Shown here: piece by piece, positions 21,930-33,730 of the stretch
Layout of the letters: the number at the start of each line of letters is the position of its first letter
How positions within the stretch are numbered: position 1 is the stretch's first letter
Assembly (NCBI RefSeq): GCF_029784155.1
Contig: NC_073693.1
Coordinates: forward strand, 223,277,094-223,341,093
Reading direction: 5' to 3'
Origin: Uranotaenia lowii
Taxonomy: Eukaryota; Arthropoda; Insecta; Diptera; Culicidae
Length of the DNA: 64,000 nucleotides
The notes under the pieces: generated by a model
Told to the model about the DNA's origin: nothing
Database searches by the model: none
The model's input: only the letters and a program-made list of their open reading frames with translations
Position numbers and translations under genes: made by a program

Positions 21930-23600
21930 GGGTTCTCCATTGCAAATTTTGACACAACTCAAGAACTTGACTTTTTGAGACCCCTTCCTTCTTTCATTGG
22001 GAGGATAGTAAAAGGGAAAGGGTACTGCAATACATTTTTTACGACTCGAACACTTATCAAGTTAATTTAACCAAATTTGATATGGAAAGATATTTTGGTA
22101 CGTAAATTTTTTTCTAAGACAATTAACACTCATCCGCATTAGATTTCGTTACCCTAATCAGCACTAGGAGTGTCAGGAGTGTTTGACACTACAAGCTAAA
22201 TTCGTAATAACTTTTGGCGTATTCAACCGTTCTAAACAAAACTTATATCAATATAAACCATGTAATATCAGGAAAAAATGTTTAGAACATTGTATATAGC
22301 TAAAACTACTAGTTTCCTCGTTATTCAGCATGAAAAAAAAATCCGAAAAAACATGCCTCAGGAAAACTGTTGTAGTTCATATATTATACGTCCAAAAAAA
22401 ATGTTTGCCTTATGCATATGATATCTGAAGTTAATGTCTACATCATGAAGCCAAGAAATATTTTACCCTACTTTTCATTTTGACACTCTAAGTCGGAAAA
22501 GGGAGTTTTTTTGTCCAGGCTTCCAGGGTTCGTCCATAAAAAAAGTAAAGATACAATATTCAAGGACTTTTGAATTCCTTTGGAGTCCCCGAAGAAATTT
22601 TTGATTTTTGAAGCTACTGAAAAAAACTACAAGCCTTCAAACTTGCATTAGTGTCAAAATGACACTCTAATGCGGATGAGAGTTAAGCACTCCTTTTTTC
22701 ATTTAATGGGGAAAGACAAAGTGCCAAGAGGGGTACCCATACAATTTTTTGCTAAACTCGAAAACTAATCAAGACAGTTGAAGCAAATTTGGCAGGTTAG
22801 GATACTTGGGTACCAAAAATGTTTCTATGATTATTTGGTACCCTCTCTCATTCCAGTGAGGAAATAGGAAGGGAGAGAGAGAGTGGTCTCTTATAATTTT
22901 TTTTCGAGAACTCGAAAACTTATCTTGTAAATTGAAAAACGATTTTGGACCCTTCCCTTTTTTAGTGGGAGGTTAAGAAGTGGGGACGGGCTTTCATATA
23001 TTTTGATTTGCGTGACCTGAACACTAATCAAATGAAACCAAATTAGCAAACGTAGGATATTTGAGTACGAAAAGAGTTTTTAAGATTATTTGGACACCCC
23101 TCTCTATCCTCCTTTTAGTCAGAACATACAAAAGGGGGAGAGCGGCTCCCATATAATTTGTACATAACTCGAGAACTAAGCAAGCAAATAGATACTAATT
23201 TGGCATGAGAATGTATTTGAGGATGGGTTGTTTTCAGAATTATTCAAACTCTTCTTCTCATTACCAGTGGGAAGAGAAAACAGGATGAAGAGAGCTCCCA
23301 TAAATTTTTGTTATTTCTCGAGAACATAAGGAGAATGAAATCAAATTTTGTATTATTTTAGTCCCACCAGCCTTACAGTTGGGAGATTCCATAGAAATAT
23401 TTGTTGTGTAGCTCAAGAACTAATCATACAAATTTTGTGGAATAGCTCAAGAACTAATCAAGAAAGTGAAAGCGAATTTGGCAAGGAGACCCCTCTATTC
23501 TTCCAGGAGATGGATAGTAAGAAGCACCAATACGAAGTTTATGTAACAAAACGAGAATTTATTTAATTTGAGAGTATAAATGGATACGAAAAATATTAAT
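21930..23600 (-). repeat. Second, inverted copy of the ~145-bp-unit repeat
   Basis: Minus-strand copies of the same internal unit appear: AACTAATCAA, AAATTTGGCA, GGTACCCTCTC and CTCGAGAACT recur at roughly unit spacing through 22760-23500. The copy is interrupted by the TTAA MITE (22127-22682) and runs up to the assembly gap. Units are more diverged than in the plus-strand copy. Confidence 0.5.
22127..22682. mobile_element. 556-bp MITE with TTAA target duplication (piggyBac-type)
   Basis: TTAA flanks both sides (22123-22126 and 22683-22686). The termini are inverted: CACTCATCCGCATTAGA at the left, and the right end reads back CTCTCATCCGCATTAGA, one mismatch in 17. TTAA duplication is the mark of piggyBac-type transposition. 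There is no coding capacity, so a transposase elsewhere would be needed. Confidence 0.8.
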
Positions 23601-23678
23601 TCAATGGTTTAGGACCTTTCTTTCGGACTACATTGAATTCAAAAATATGTTTATGCTTCTATGATATTTTTATTGTAG

Positions 23679-24178
23679 NNNNNNNNNNNNNNNNNNNNNN
23701 NNNNNNNNNNNNNNNNNNNNNNNNNNNNNNNNNNNNNNNNNNNNNNNNNNNNNNNNNNNNNNNNNNNNNNNNNNNNNNNNNNNNNNNNNNNNNNNNNNNN
23801 NNNNNNNNNNNNNNNNNNNNNNNNNNNNNNNNNNNNNNNNNNNNNNNNNNNNNNNNNNNNNNNNNNNNNNNNNNNNNNNNNNNNNNNNNNNNNNNNNNNN
23901 NNNNNNNNNNNNNNNNNNNNNNNNNNNNNNNNNNNNNNNNNNNNNNNNNNNNNNNNNNNNNNNNNNNNNNNNNNNNNNNNNNNNNNNNNNNNNNNNNNNN
24001 NNNNNNNNNNNNNNNNNNNNNNNNNNNNNNNNNNNNNNNNNNNNNNNNNNNNNNNNNNNNNNNNNNNNNNNNNNNNNNNNNNNNNNNNNNNNNNNNNNNN
24101 NNNNNNNNNNNNNNNNNNNNNNNNNNNNNNNNNNNNNNNNNNNNNNNNNNNNNNNNNNNNNNNNNNNNNNNNNNNNNN
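23679..24178. other. Assembly gap (500 N)
   Basis: Exactly 500 undetermined bases, a conventional placeholder length. Open frames across it are artefacts. The missing sequence probably includes the left end of the MITE that resumes at 24179. Confidence 0.99.
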
Positions 24179-26497
24179 TTAATTTCATCGATGGGGAACC
24201 TAAAGTGCATAACAAAAATATGCTTATACGCTTATGATCTTAGTTTTAGCATGATCTTTCACGTGGAAAAGGAACTTTTGATGAAACATCAATAACTCAC
24301 ACAAACGCAACCAATTTGCAAATCATAGCTTGTGGGGAATCGTGGGCCACACATCTTGAACCACCTATATTTTTATGTTTTTATACACATTCAGAACTTA
24401 AAATGCGTTTTTCCTATCTGTAAAGTTATCTTATGCCAAATAAAGAGTTATGAAAAATATTTTGTCCATCCTATATAAGAAATTTTGCCAAAACGTTCGC
24501 GAGCCAGGTTTTGGAATCTATGCGATCAAACACAGCTCTCTTTTTTATTTCATCATCTGAAATTGCTTAAAAATAACGAAATGAATTAGGAAATCACAGT
24601 TTTAGGGCAACTCATAAACTTTGCATGTTATTTGATCAATTTGGATTTGGTGGCCCACGATTCCCCACCATTTTTCAAAACCCAAAAAATATTGCTTTTT
24701 TCAAACAGTCGGAATTTAGGGAATATAACTTAAAAAAATACCTTATGATACCTTGAAAATGTAGAAAATCATATCATTTTTTTCAAAGTTCCATAATCTT
24801 TTGTAATAAAGAAGTTATAGAACAACGAACAACATCCCGAGAACACGTGGAGAATGCTGTTAGGAATGTTTCGCCACTCGGCTTCAGCATGAGCACGATT
24901 GTTGTTGAGGATGCGGTCATATCTAAAGCAGCGGCTAAGCTCAAAAATTCCCTCTCTACTGGCCCGGACGGCATACCATCTACCTTTTTAAAACGATTTA
25001 TTCCTGTTTTACTGACACCTGTAAGACTCATCTTCCAAGCTTCTCTTGACAGAGCCACCTACCCTTCACTGTGGAAGGAAGCCTACATGTTTCCAGTCCA
25101 TAAAAAGGGGGACCGAAGAGATATCAACAACTATAGAGGAATTTCTGCTTTATGTGCAATCTCCAAACTATTCGAATTAGTCGTCATGGATCCGATTTTC
25201 TCGTACTGTAAGCAAAATTTTTTCAATCGATCAGCACGGTTTTATGCCCAAACGCTCTACGACAACCAACCTGTTGACATTCACCTCCTATGTACACGAA
25301 AGTTTTGCTGCTAAGTCTCAAACTGACGCCATTTATACCGATTTGTCAGCAGCGTTTGATAAGGTGAACCACGATATCACCTTAACTGGACGTAAATTGA
25401 CAGTTCGCACTGGAGACACTCTCTCCAGCCAGTTCTCTACTTCCTCTGGTGTGCCCCAAGGTAGTCACTTAGGACCGATTATCTTCTTAATCTATTTTAA
25501 CGATGTGCTCACACTCCTTAACGGCCCGAAACTTTGTTATGCTGACGATCTTAAACTGTTCTACGCCATAAACGGTCAGGACGACATTGATTTTCTGCAA
25601 AACCAGTTTAATCTTTTCGCAAAGTGGTGCGACATCAACTGCCTGCCTTTGAATCGCAGTAAATGTGCAGTCATCAGTTTCTCACGAAGACGGCAGCCTT
25701 TTTGCGCGGAGTACTTCTTAGGAGATAAGTCCATTGCGCGGGTGGACCACATCAATGATTTGGGCGTAATACTCGACCGTAAGCTGGAATTCAAAACACA
25801 TACAAACTACGTCGTCGATAAAGCTTCTAGAAGCCTCGGATTTTTATTCCGAGTGGCCAAGGAATTCAAGGACGTGTATTGCCTGAAGAGCCTGTATTGC
25901 AGCATAGTTCGATCCATCCTCGAATACGTCTCAGCTGTCTGGTGTCCTTACTACCAGAACGGTAATGAGCGGCTCGAGGCCATCCAGAGGCGCTTTTTGC
26001 GTTATGCCCTCAGACACCTTAACTGGCAAGACCCATTCCAAATGCCAAGCTACGAACATCGATGTCGTCTTATAGACATGGATACTCTTCAAGCCCGAAG
26101 AAATGCAACACGAGCTTCTTTTGTCGCCGATCTACTGACATCGCGTATCGATTGTCCTACGCTACTAGAAGCTATTCCTCTTAGTGTGAGACCTCATGGA
26201 CTGAGAAACCAGGACCTTCAACTGTATGTCCCCATTCGATTGAACAACTATGGAGCCAATAGTGCATTCATCGGTGTAATGAAAACGTTCAACCGCTTTT
26301 CCGAGCTCTTCGACTTCGACGATTCGCGGAATGTTTTCCGAAGGAGTGTCTTAAGATTATCAAGAAATCATTAATTAGATGTAAATTTTATGTAACTTTA
26401 ACTTTAAGTCGTCATTTGGACCTATACTTGGTCCGTTGATTGAATAAACAAACAATGTCATCGAAAAAAGTGGCCCATGATTCCCCACTCTCCCGTA
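24179..26497. mobile_element. TAGGGGAGAG-type MITE, copy interrupted by a LINE
   Basis: From TTAATTTCATCGATGGGGAA to AACAACGAA (24829) it matches 46984-47650, then resumes at about 26462 with AAGTGGCCCATGATTCCCCA and CTCTCCC. Its left terminus is inside the N gap. The uninterrupted relative at 46765-47682 shows that only a few bases separate the two halves when empty, so the LINE between them (24830-26461) is a later insertion. Confidence 0.8.
24830..26461 (+). pseudogene. 5'-truncated non-LTR retrotransposon (LINE), reverse transcriptase fragment
   Basis: It encodes the reverse transcriptase half of a LINE ORF2: STGPDGIPSTFLKRF, VHKKGDRRDINNYRGIS, AIYTDLSAAFDKVNHDI (motif A), SGVPQGSHLGPIIFLIYFND (motif B), LCYADDLKLF (catalytic YADD), and the thumb and C-terminal part to RRSVLRLSRNH. 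A frameshift near 25240 breaks the frame. Directly after FDKVNHDI the text jumps to TGRKLTV, so roughly 20-25 codons between motifs A and B are deleted. No endonuclease or ORF1 is present. Jockey/CR1-like LINEs are the nearest family I can name. It ends TTGAATAAACAAACAATG just before the MITE resumes. Confidence 0.88.
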
Positions 26498-27847
26498 CGT
26501 TTATATTCAAGTTATGCTTTCCAACACAACTTTTAAATATCTTTAAAATTGTAGTGATGAAACTGCATATAAATTTAAACAAATATGAAACATGCTTGGC
26601 GGTTTTGCCCTACCTAGACATGTTTATTAAAAATCATTCAAAGTAACAGAAAAAATAATTTAATAAAGAAATTTTTCGTTTTCTGATGATTTTCAACACC
26701 AATGTTCATCATTGTTACAGACGTCAGGTAATTTTTTTTTGCTGATAGATGTCGTAATTTCTTACGAAAGTCAAGGCACAAATTGCAAGGAATATGGCTT
26801 GAAAAATATGTTTGGATTTTTTGTACAAAAGATTTCTGCTGTTGATAAGAAGGGAATAACGTAAAGAATTCTTAAAATATGTGTATATCTAGCTAGATAT
26901 CGCAGTGGGGCGTTTTGCCCACACTGGGCATTATACCCCCAGTTCCCCTACATTTCGATGGGGTGGAGCTCCAGAGTGTTTGGAAGGTTGAATGGTTTGA
27001 GGGGTTTCAATATTTCGATAATAATTTTCTGGATGTGAAAAAAAAACATCCCGAAGCAGCATTTAACTTTCTCAATTTTTTGTACAGCTGTACTTTTGAT
27101 CACGATCTTTCGAGTATGAATAAGCAATCGGCAGTTTTATTCTTAACTCTTATTTTTCCCACAAGAATATTTTTTATTTTGTTTTCGCAATCTTGATTGA
27201 TACGATTCTAAATTGTGTGTGGTGTTTGTTCTATTATTTAGAATTTTATTTTTTATTACAATATTTTACTTTTTCTCTCTCTTTTTCACCTTCTGCATAC
27301 CAACCCGTATATCTATATATATGAGTTTTCTACTTACTAGAAAATAAGCATTTTTGAAGATTTGAATCCGAACCATCAAGGTGAAAACTGAACTCGCTAC
27401 CTTTGGCCAATGCTTATAGGTTGCTGTTATTTTAAACATCCCTATAAAATAAACTTAGAATAATCGCCTTTTCAAAGCAGGCCAAATAAAAAAAGGAAAC
27501 ATTCGTATACCTATCTACTTTTTGTAAAACAAACAAGGAAGAGTTGAAATTAAACGCGATTGATTTTAAGTCTTAAGGCTGATGTGAGATGTAAAAATTA
27601 TGACGAACCAATGCGCAAGTGACTTTCAATGATAGATTTGTTATACCAACAGTTGGTTTGTCTAAGCGAAATAAATAATATTTTTTCTGAAATGATTGTT
27701 TGTTTTTATTTAGAGATGAGAAATAGCAATTGAGTCAGATTACGAAAAACAATTTCTAATATTAACGATATTTTTGTTCTTATTTTTACCTGTCTCATAA
27801 GTTTTATTGTAATACTTTGGAAGGTTGTTTTTTATTTTGCAGAATCT
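26498..27847. other. Unassigned stretch with an element-end-like motif
   Basis: No gene is recognised. At about 26905-26948 the sequence GGGGCGTTTTGCCCACACTG and CCCCCAGTTCCCCTAC resembles the end of a TAGGGG-type MITE, but its partner was not located. The rest is AT-rich. Confidence 0.3.
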
Positions 27848-28795
27848 ATGTATATATAAAAAGCGATTTCTGTATGTTTGTTTGTTTGTATGTTTGTTTG
27901 TCCTCATAGTCTCAGCCGTCTTAAGAGCTAGAGGTCTGAAATTTGGCATGGATGCTCATTAGGACCAGGAATGATGAAAAATGTTTTCAGATTTTCGGAT
28001 GACCCCTTCTGAAGGGGGTCGTCCATACGAGACAAACATAGAATTGCGATGAAAATTTGCACGTAGGAGTTATTAGGGACAAACAACTGATTTCACTTAT
28101 CTACTTATTCACCCCTTTGGGGTCGGCCAAAGGGGTCGTCCATGTTAACTATTCACTGTTTATGCGATATTGTCGTTATTATACATCGGATTCAGACGAA
28201 AATTGGTACACGAGAGTTTTGAGAGATGAGCAATGGATTTCAGATAATCAATTTAGTGTGAAGGGTCGGCAAAGGGTGTCGTCTATATAAACCTTTCAAT
28301 AGTTTTGCAATATCGTCGTTACATCGGCTTGGGATGAAAATTTGCACAAGGTAGTTTTCAGGGACGAGCAATCGATTTCAGAAGTCAAATGTTTTGGCAG
28401 GGTTCGACGAAAGGGGTCGTCAATATAAATTAATTTTTCACTATTTTAAGCAATATTGACGTTATTATACAATGGATTGCTTTAAAAATCGGCAAGCGAT
28501 TTCAGATATCAAAGATTATATAAGAGCCCCCGAAATGCGTTTAGCTTTTTGGCAATAATTGCATTGTTATGCAATGATTTAGTCGAAATTTATACACGTG
28601 GTTTTTTGGCACGGTCAATTTATTCTTGATTTCAAATTTAGTAGCAGTGATCGTCCAATATTTTTGCAATTATTACTTAACAATGAATTCAGAAGTGCAT
28701 CTGGAAAATGCTTGGCAATTGACTTTCATACAAACTGTTCATGACATATTCCAAGTTGAAAGCGAAACGGAGTTCGTATGGGATCAGCTAGTTTA
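27848..28795 (-). repeat. Dispersed repeat of the ACTAGCTGA head family, minus orientation, ~140-bp units
   Basis: On the minus strand it begins AAACTAGCTGATCCCATACG (28795 inward) and ends with an (ACAA)n-like tract and TTTTTATATATA near 27850. The interior repeats GGGGTCGTCCAT or variants at about 28014, 28133, 28273 and 28412, with GATGAAAATTTGCAC at about 28050 and 28336, spacing 119-141 bp. Head, tail and unit size parallel the repeat at 19833-21636, although the unit sequences differ. Confidence 0.6.
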
Positions 28796-31149
28796 TGTAT
28801 AAAAAGCGAACGAACATTCTTTTTTATTGCCAAACATGTGCATTATACATATTTTTTGCAATTTTTGATATTTTTTATGAGATCAAAAACAGCTCAATTT
28901 GTCTTGTTCATCTAGTGAAATATTCAAAAAACGGTAAGGATATCGACATAGGAAGTGGAAATTCAAATCAAGCTTTGGTAGATTGAGTTCAGCCAAACGG
29001 AAAAATGTTTTGCAAATTGATTCAAAAATGTGTTTGATGAAGGAGGACTCGATGGCATTTCGATTCAGTCGTGAGATTGCAACACACACGATTTCTGCCA
29101 TCATCATCTGGCTTCTATTTCCGGATAAACCTTTCCAAGAATTGGGAGATACCATATATTAAGGGAAGGAAAATCGAAAAATAGCTTTCGCATGCCTTTG
29201 AACCATCGTCAACATTATGCCAAGTGGGTACCATATCCATTCCTGCCCTCCTGAGCGGACATATTGGCAGTGGCATTGCATTACATACATTCCGAGTCTC
29301 TGACTGAAGACCGAAGAGAATGTGTCTGTCTGCCGATCCACGATCCGGTCTTGTGAATGAAGATTATGACCGGAAAATACTGTTAGCTTTTGCTTCAAGT
29401 TCACGAATCTCAGTGCCAAGTTTCCAAGTGGAGTGCAGTGCAAGAAGCAAAAAACCCGTTGTTCTAACGTCGTCGTCTGCAAATCTCCTCCCCGCACATT
29501 AGGGCTAGCTCCAATGCTGAAGCCCGTTCTTTGCTTGGATGCTGTGGATGCATCATCATCTGATGCCAATGGCAACCCGTTTCTAGACACAACAACCAGC
29601 TGGCAAATGGCAAACGCTCTGATGCCCCTCTTGCCCGCAGACAATTCTCTCGACTAGATTCATGGACTCTTCGGCGTGGTTCGTTTGGAGAGAAAAAACG
29701 TGGAAAAAGTTGCAGCTTGCGAAAGCTCCTTTCACCAAGTCAATCGGGACGACCTATCGATGGCTAGCTTCTCAAACGGTTGTTCTAACGATAACTGTAC
29801 TTGTTTTCCCAATTTGGAAAACAACGCAATCGAACATTTCGAAATGTCATTATCAGTGGGATGCTGTTTAGCAAGTTTGGTTTGCTGGAAATGACAGTTT
29901 ATGTCTTGTGAAATTTGGAAAAATGTTATTACATCCAAGGGTTATGCAAAATGATTGAGCTGATGATCGTTATTACATGAAGTTTTGCTGTTTTATTAAG
30001 TCTTCAATTTTGCAAGTCTGCGTACCTCCGAAAAAACTGAATAGGAACAACAAGCTTTGTTAGGGAGGCAGGAGCTATTTTTCTAAGGACCCTCTAACAT
30101 TTTTTCCATTTTTTTGAAATACATCTGTAGACACATAGTCCTATTTGCCGCTGGTAGTGTACGTGATATTATACTGATTGCTTCACCAACACTTTTCAGA
30201 TTTGGGACAATTAACCTCAAAAAAGACCATGTGCGTCGACCGGCTGTCCGTTTTTTGTACCGAGAGTTTTTGAGGTTAATTGTCCCGTCTCATCTGTACA
30301 CGCTCAGCAAGTGTGCGTAAGAAATGTCAAAAACAACTCTATTCCACCGTGACGTGAAATCGCTCGTCCGGACTTTTCGGAACTGTTATCATTCTAGAAG
30401 TCAACCAGCAATGGATTCAAAAATAAAAAAAATAGTAGGAAACGGTCGCAAATTGAATTCCCATCCAAATTAATATAATTTGGTCATTCAAAAGTTTAAG
30501 TTGTTTGTGTAGTGGTCGATTACTTTTGTTACGCTAGAATTGACCATTTTTGACTTCAGTACATACCACTTCGATTTCCTGTTCTCTCTGTGGAAGTAGG
30601 ATATTGGTGTCTTCAAATAAGTGATAGAGAAAACAATTACCCACAATTCAAATGTTCATAACTTTTCGATTGAACAACAACGAACACAGTAGTGCATCCT
30701 TGAATTTGTGACGTGAATTCACTCAGTTTAAACAGGACAGGGTAGTGTAGTGAATTTACGTAACGAAATTTCAAGTTTTTTTGAAAAATTCTTAAGAGCT
30801 TTATAATTTTATGTACACTTTTTGAAGTTATGTTTTGTTATTCCGACTTGTACAATAATAAATTTTCAGTATCTTTTCCTAATTTTTTCCTTATTTTGAC
30901 TGGCACTTGAAAAGCAACATATCGAGGAATCATACGTTAAAATAACTGTTGCTCACAGTCTTTATTTGAAGATTCACAATTTTTTTTTTAATATTTTTGG
31001 TTTTTTAATTGTTACGAAGCAGGAAAACTCCCAGCACCTAGACTAACTTAACCACCGGCATGTTTTTCAATATGCGCTGAGCTTGAAATTCTAATCCATT
31101 TTAAGGAACTGCAATTAATGATTTAACAAAATCCTGAAAATTGAAATTA
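28796..31149. other. Unassigned intronic stretch
   Basis: Positions 29160-29700 are GC-richer and hold overlapping open frames on both strands without a recognisable motif. A perfect 20-bp inverted repeat lies at 30204-30286. Otherwise nothing was recognised. Confidence 0.3.
30204..30286. repeat. Short perfect inverted repeat
   Basis: GGGACAATTAACCTCAAAAA (30204-30223) is repeated exactly in inverse at 30267-30286, with a 43-base loop. Confidence 0.7.
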
Positions 31150-31283
31150 AAGGGTGATACGGATTTGGTCAATATGATGTGTGTGTGTGCGTTTTTTTTT
31201 TATTTTTTTTTTTAATTTTTTTAAATTTTTTTTTATTTATTATTATTCTTTGGTTACCCAGGTGGTAAATTCGAAGAAGGAGT

Positions 31284-31678
<395 letters not shown>

Positions 31679-31722
31679 ATTGCTCCTATTTTCACTTTGG
31701 ACTTCACTCTTCGGTAGTCAAA

Positions 31723-32728
31723 ATGCCGTCGAAGGAAGAAGAGCAGCGTATCAAAATTTTGCTCGCGCATCGTGAGAAACAGAGCTACTCGCACGCAAAG
31801 CTGGCAAACTCGTTGAAAGTTGCCAAATCAACCGTTACAAATGTAATTTAAGTGTTTGAGGAACGTTTGCAGACAGCCATGAAGACTGGATCGGGGGGAA
31901 ATCGAAAACCAGTAGCCGCTAAGACGACAAAGATAGGTGCCGGTAGTTTCAAGAGAAACCCTAATCTCTCTCTTCGAGATGCCGCAAATAAACTGGATGT
32001 ATCGTCCACAACCGTGCATCGAGCCAGAAAACGAGCCGGACTATCGACTTGCAAGAAGGTAGTGACTTCAAATCGCGATGATAAACAAAATACGACGGCC
32101 AAAGCGCGATCCCGGAGGCTGTACACGACGATGCTGACGAAGTTTGACAGCGAGGTAATGGACGACGAAACCTTCGTCAAAGCCGACTACAAGCAGCTTC
32201 CGGGACAGGAGTGTTGTACGGCAAATGGAAGGGGAAAGGTAGCAGATATTTTGAAGCACATGAAACTTTCAAAGTTCGCGAATAAATATCTGGTTTGGCA
32301 AGCCATCTGTACCTGTGGCTTGAAAAGCAGCATATTCATAGCTTCCGGGACTGTCAACCAAGAAATTTACGTGAAAGAGTGGTTGAATAACGTCTTCTGC
32401 CTTTCCTGAAGAAACACGGTTTTGACGGTTGATTTGGCATCTTGCCATTACGGTTAAAAGGCCATGGAGTGGTACGCCGGCAACAACGTGCAGGTGGTTC
32501 CCAAGGCGAGAACCCTCCCAACACGCCAGAGCTCCGCCCAATGGAGAAATACTCGGTTATTGTCAAGCGGAACCTAAAGAAGACCAAAAAACTGCTAAGG
32601 ACGAGCAGCAGTTCAAGGCAAACTGGCTTTCTGCGGCGAAGAAGGTGGACAAGGTGGCTGTACAAAATCTGATGGCAGGGGTTAAGCGTAAGGCCCGGCA
32701 ATTCGGATTTGGAAAAGCGGAAGCCTAA
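31723..32728 (+). pseudogene. DD37E transposase, inactivated
   Basis: It starts MPSKEEEQRIKILLAHREK, an N-terminal helix-turn-helix region (KLANSLKVAKSTVTNVI), and continues in the same frame after a TAA stop (31849) as VFEERL...NPNLSLRDAANKLDVSSTTV. Catalytic parts are visible: VKADYKQLPGQ (first Asp), VDLASCHY (second Asp) and PELRPMEKYSVIV (Glu), with 37 residues between the second Asp and Glu when frames are followed, hence DD37E. Frameshifts near 32400 and 32510 break this region, and a TAA lies after VDLASCHYG. The C-terminal end AVQNLMAGVKRKARQFGFGK is typical. It can no longer make an active enzyme. Confidence 0.88.
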
Positions 32729-33229
32729 CTGAATATTTTTCCTGAATTTTATACTAATTAAACTTGAAAAAGAAATTTATTTAATTTTTTAAATAAACGA
32801 TTTCACCGATTTACACGCGTTTTCCCTTGACCAAATTTTGACCGAATCACCCTTTAAAGTACCTGACGATTTGAATCGGTAACTATTATGGTTTCTGATG
32901 ACATTTTAAAAAATTTAAAAAAACTTCACCTCAGAACTAATTCCAAATTTTTTTAACCAAGGCTTTCAGTAACATTTGATTTATCCAATATTTAAAAGTT
33001 TATTTCAACAACACACATTTTTTATTGAAGAAAACAAGATATCTTTTCATATTTGAATAAATAAAAGAGGTTTTTAAATGCGGTAAATGAAAAGTAAAAA
33101 TAAGATGTAGCCAAATTAACAACGTTATGCAATAAAGTTTAAGTATTTTGTAATGTACTCAAACGAACTTGATACATTATCTGTAAAATGGAAGGAAATG
33201 ACAGGAATACAGGCAAAAGGAGTTTGAAC

Positions 33230-33730
33230 TCAGATCGCACAACACTAGTCAAAAATGTCTCCTTATCATATTCTTTTCCCTCATCCACAAAAAATTGTTT
33301 TGCTAGGATGCAGAGGTAACTTCGATGCTGAAGCATAAATATATTTTCTATCATCCCTTTCTCTTAATTTCCTCTCTATCTATTGTTTACTAGGAAGTGG
33401 CCGGCGCCGTTATTGATGTTCAAAAAAAGAGCATCGGTTTTTTTTCATTGTGAATGTGCTATCAATCTCAGGCACCGTTCATTAGACCTCTGGACAATAT
33501 TGATGGTCTCGATCAATCACGGAGTTAAAACCATTTGCAATATGGAATTTGTTCTACTAAGCCGCGCCCGTGATCATGGAATTTTAAAACTATTTGTTTG
33601 AATATCTATTCAGATAAAAAAATAAACTACATCAAAAAGTTTACAAAACTAATAATGAATTTTTGATTTTAAACCATTTATCATATTTTATTTCAAGTTC
33701 AATGATTTAAGGTGGATGTGAGAGAGAGAA
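33230..33730. repeat. Left arm of a 3.7-kb inverted-repeat pair
   Basis: CACTAGTCAAAAATGTCTCC, ATTGTTTTGCTAGGATGCAG and GGCCGGCGCCGTTATTGATG recur in inverse order and orientation at 36520-36905. An inner match, AAGGTGGATGTGAG (33710), is mirrored at 36208-36223. Divergence is substantial. Confidence 0.7.

Noticed and set aside
23633..24295. Open frames of about 180-220 codons across undetermined bases
   Set aside because: They are produced by the N gap.
29159..29657. Overlapping 60-160-codon frames on both strands
   Set aside because: No domain, no splice-site logic and no match to the missing channel segments.
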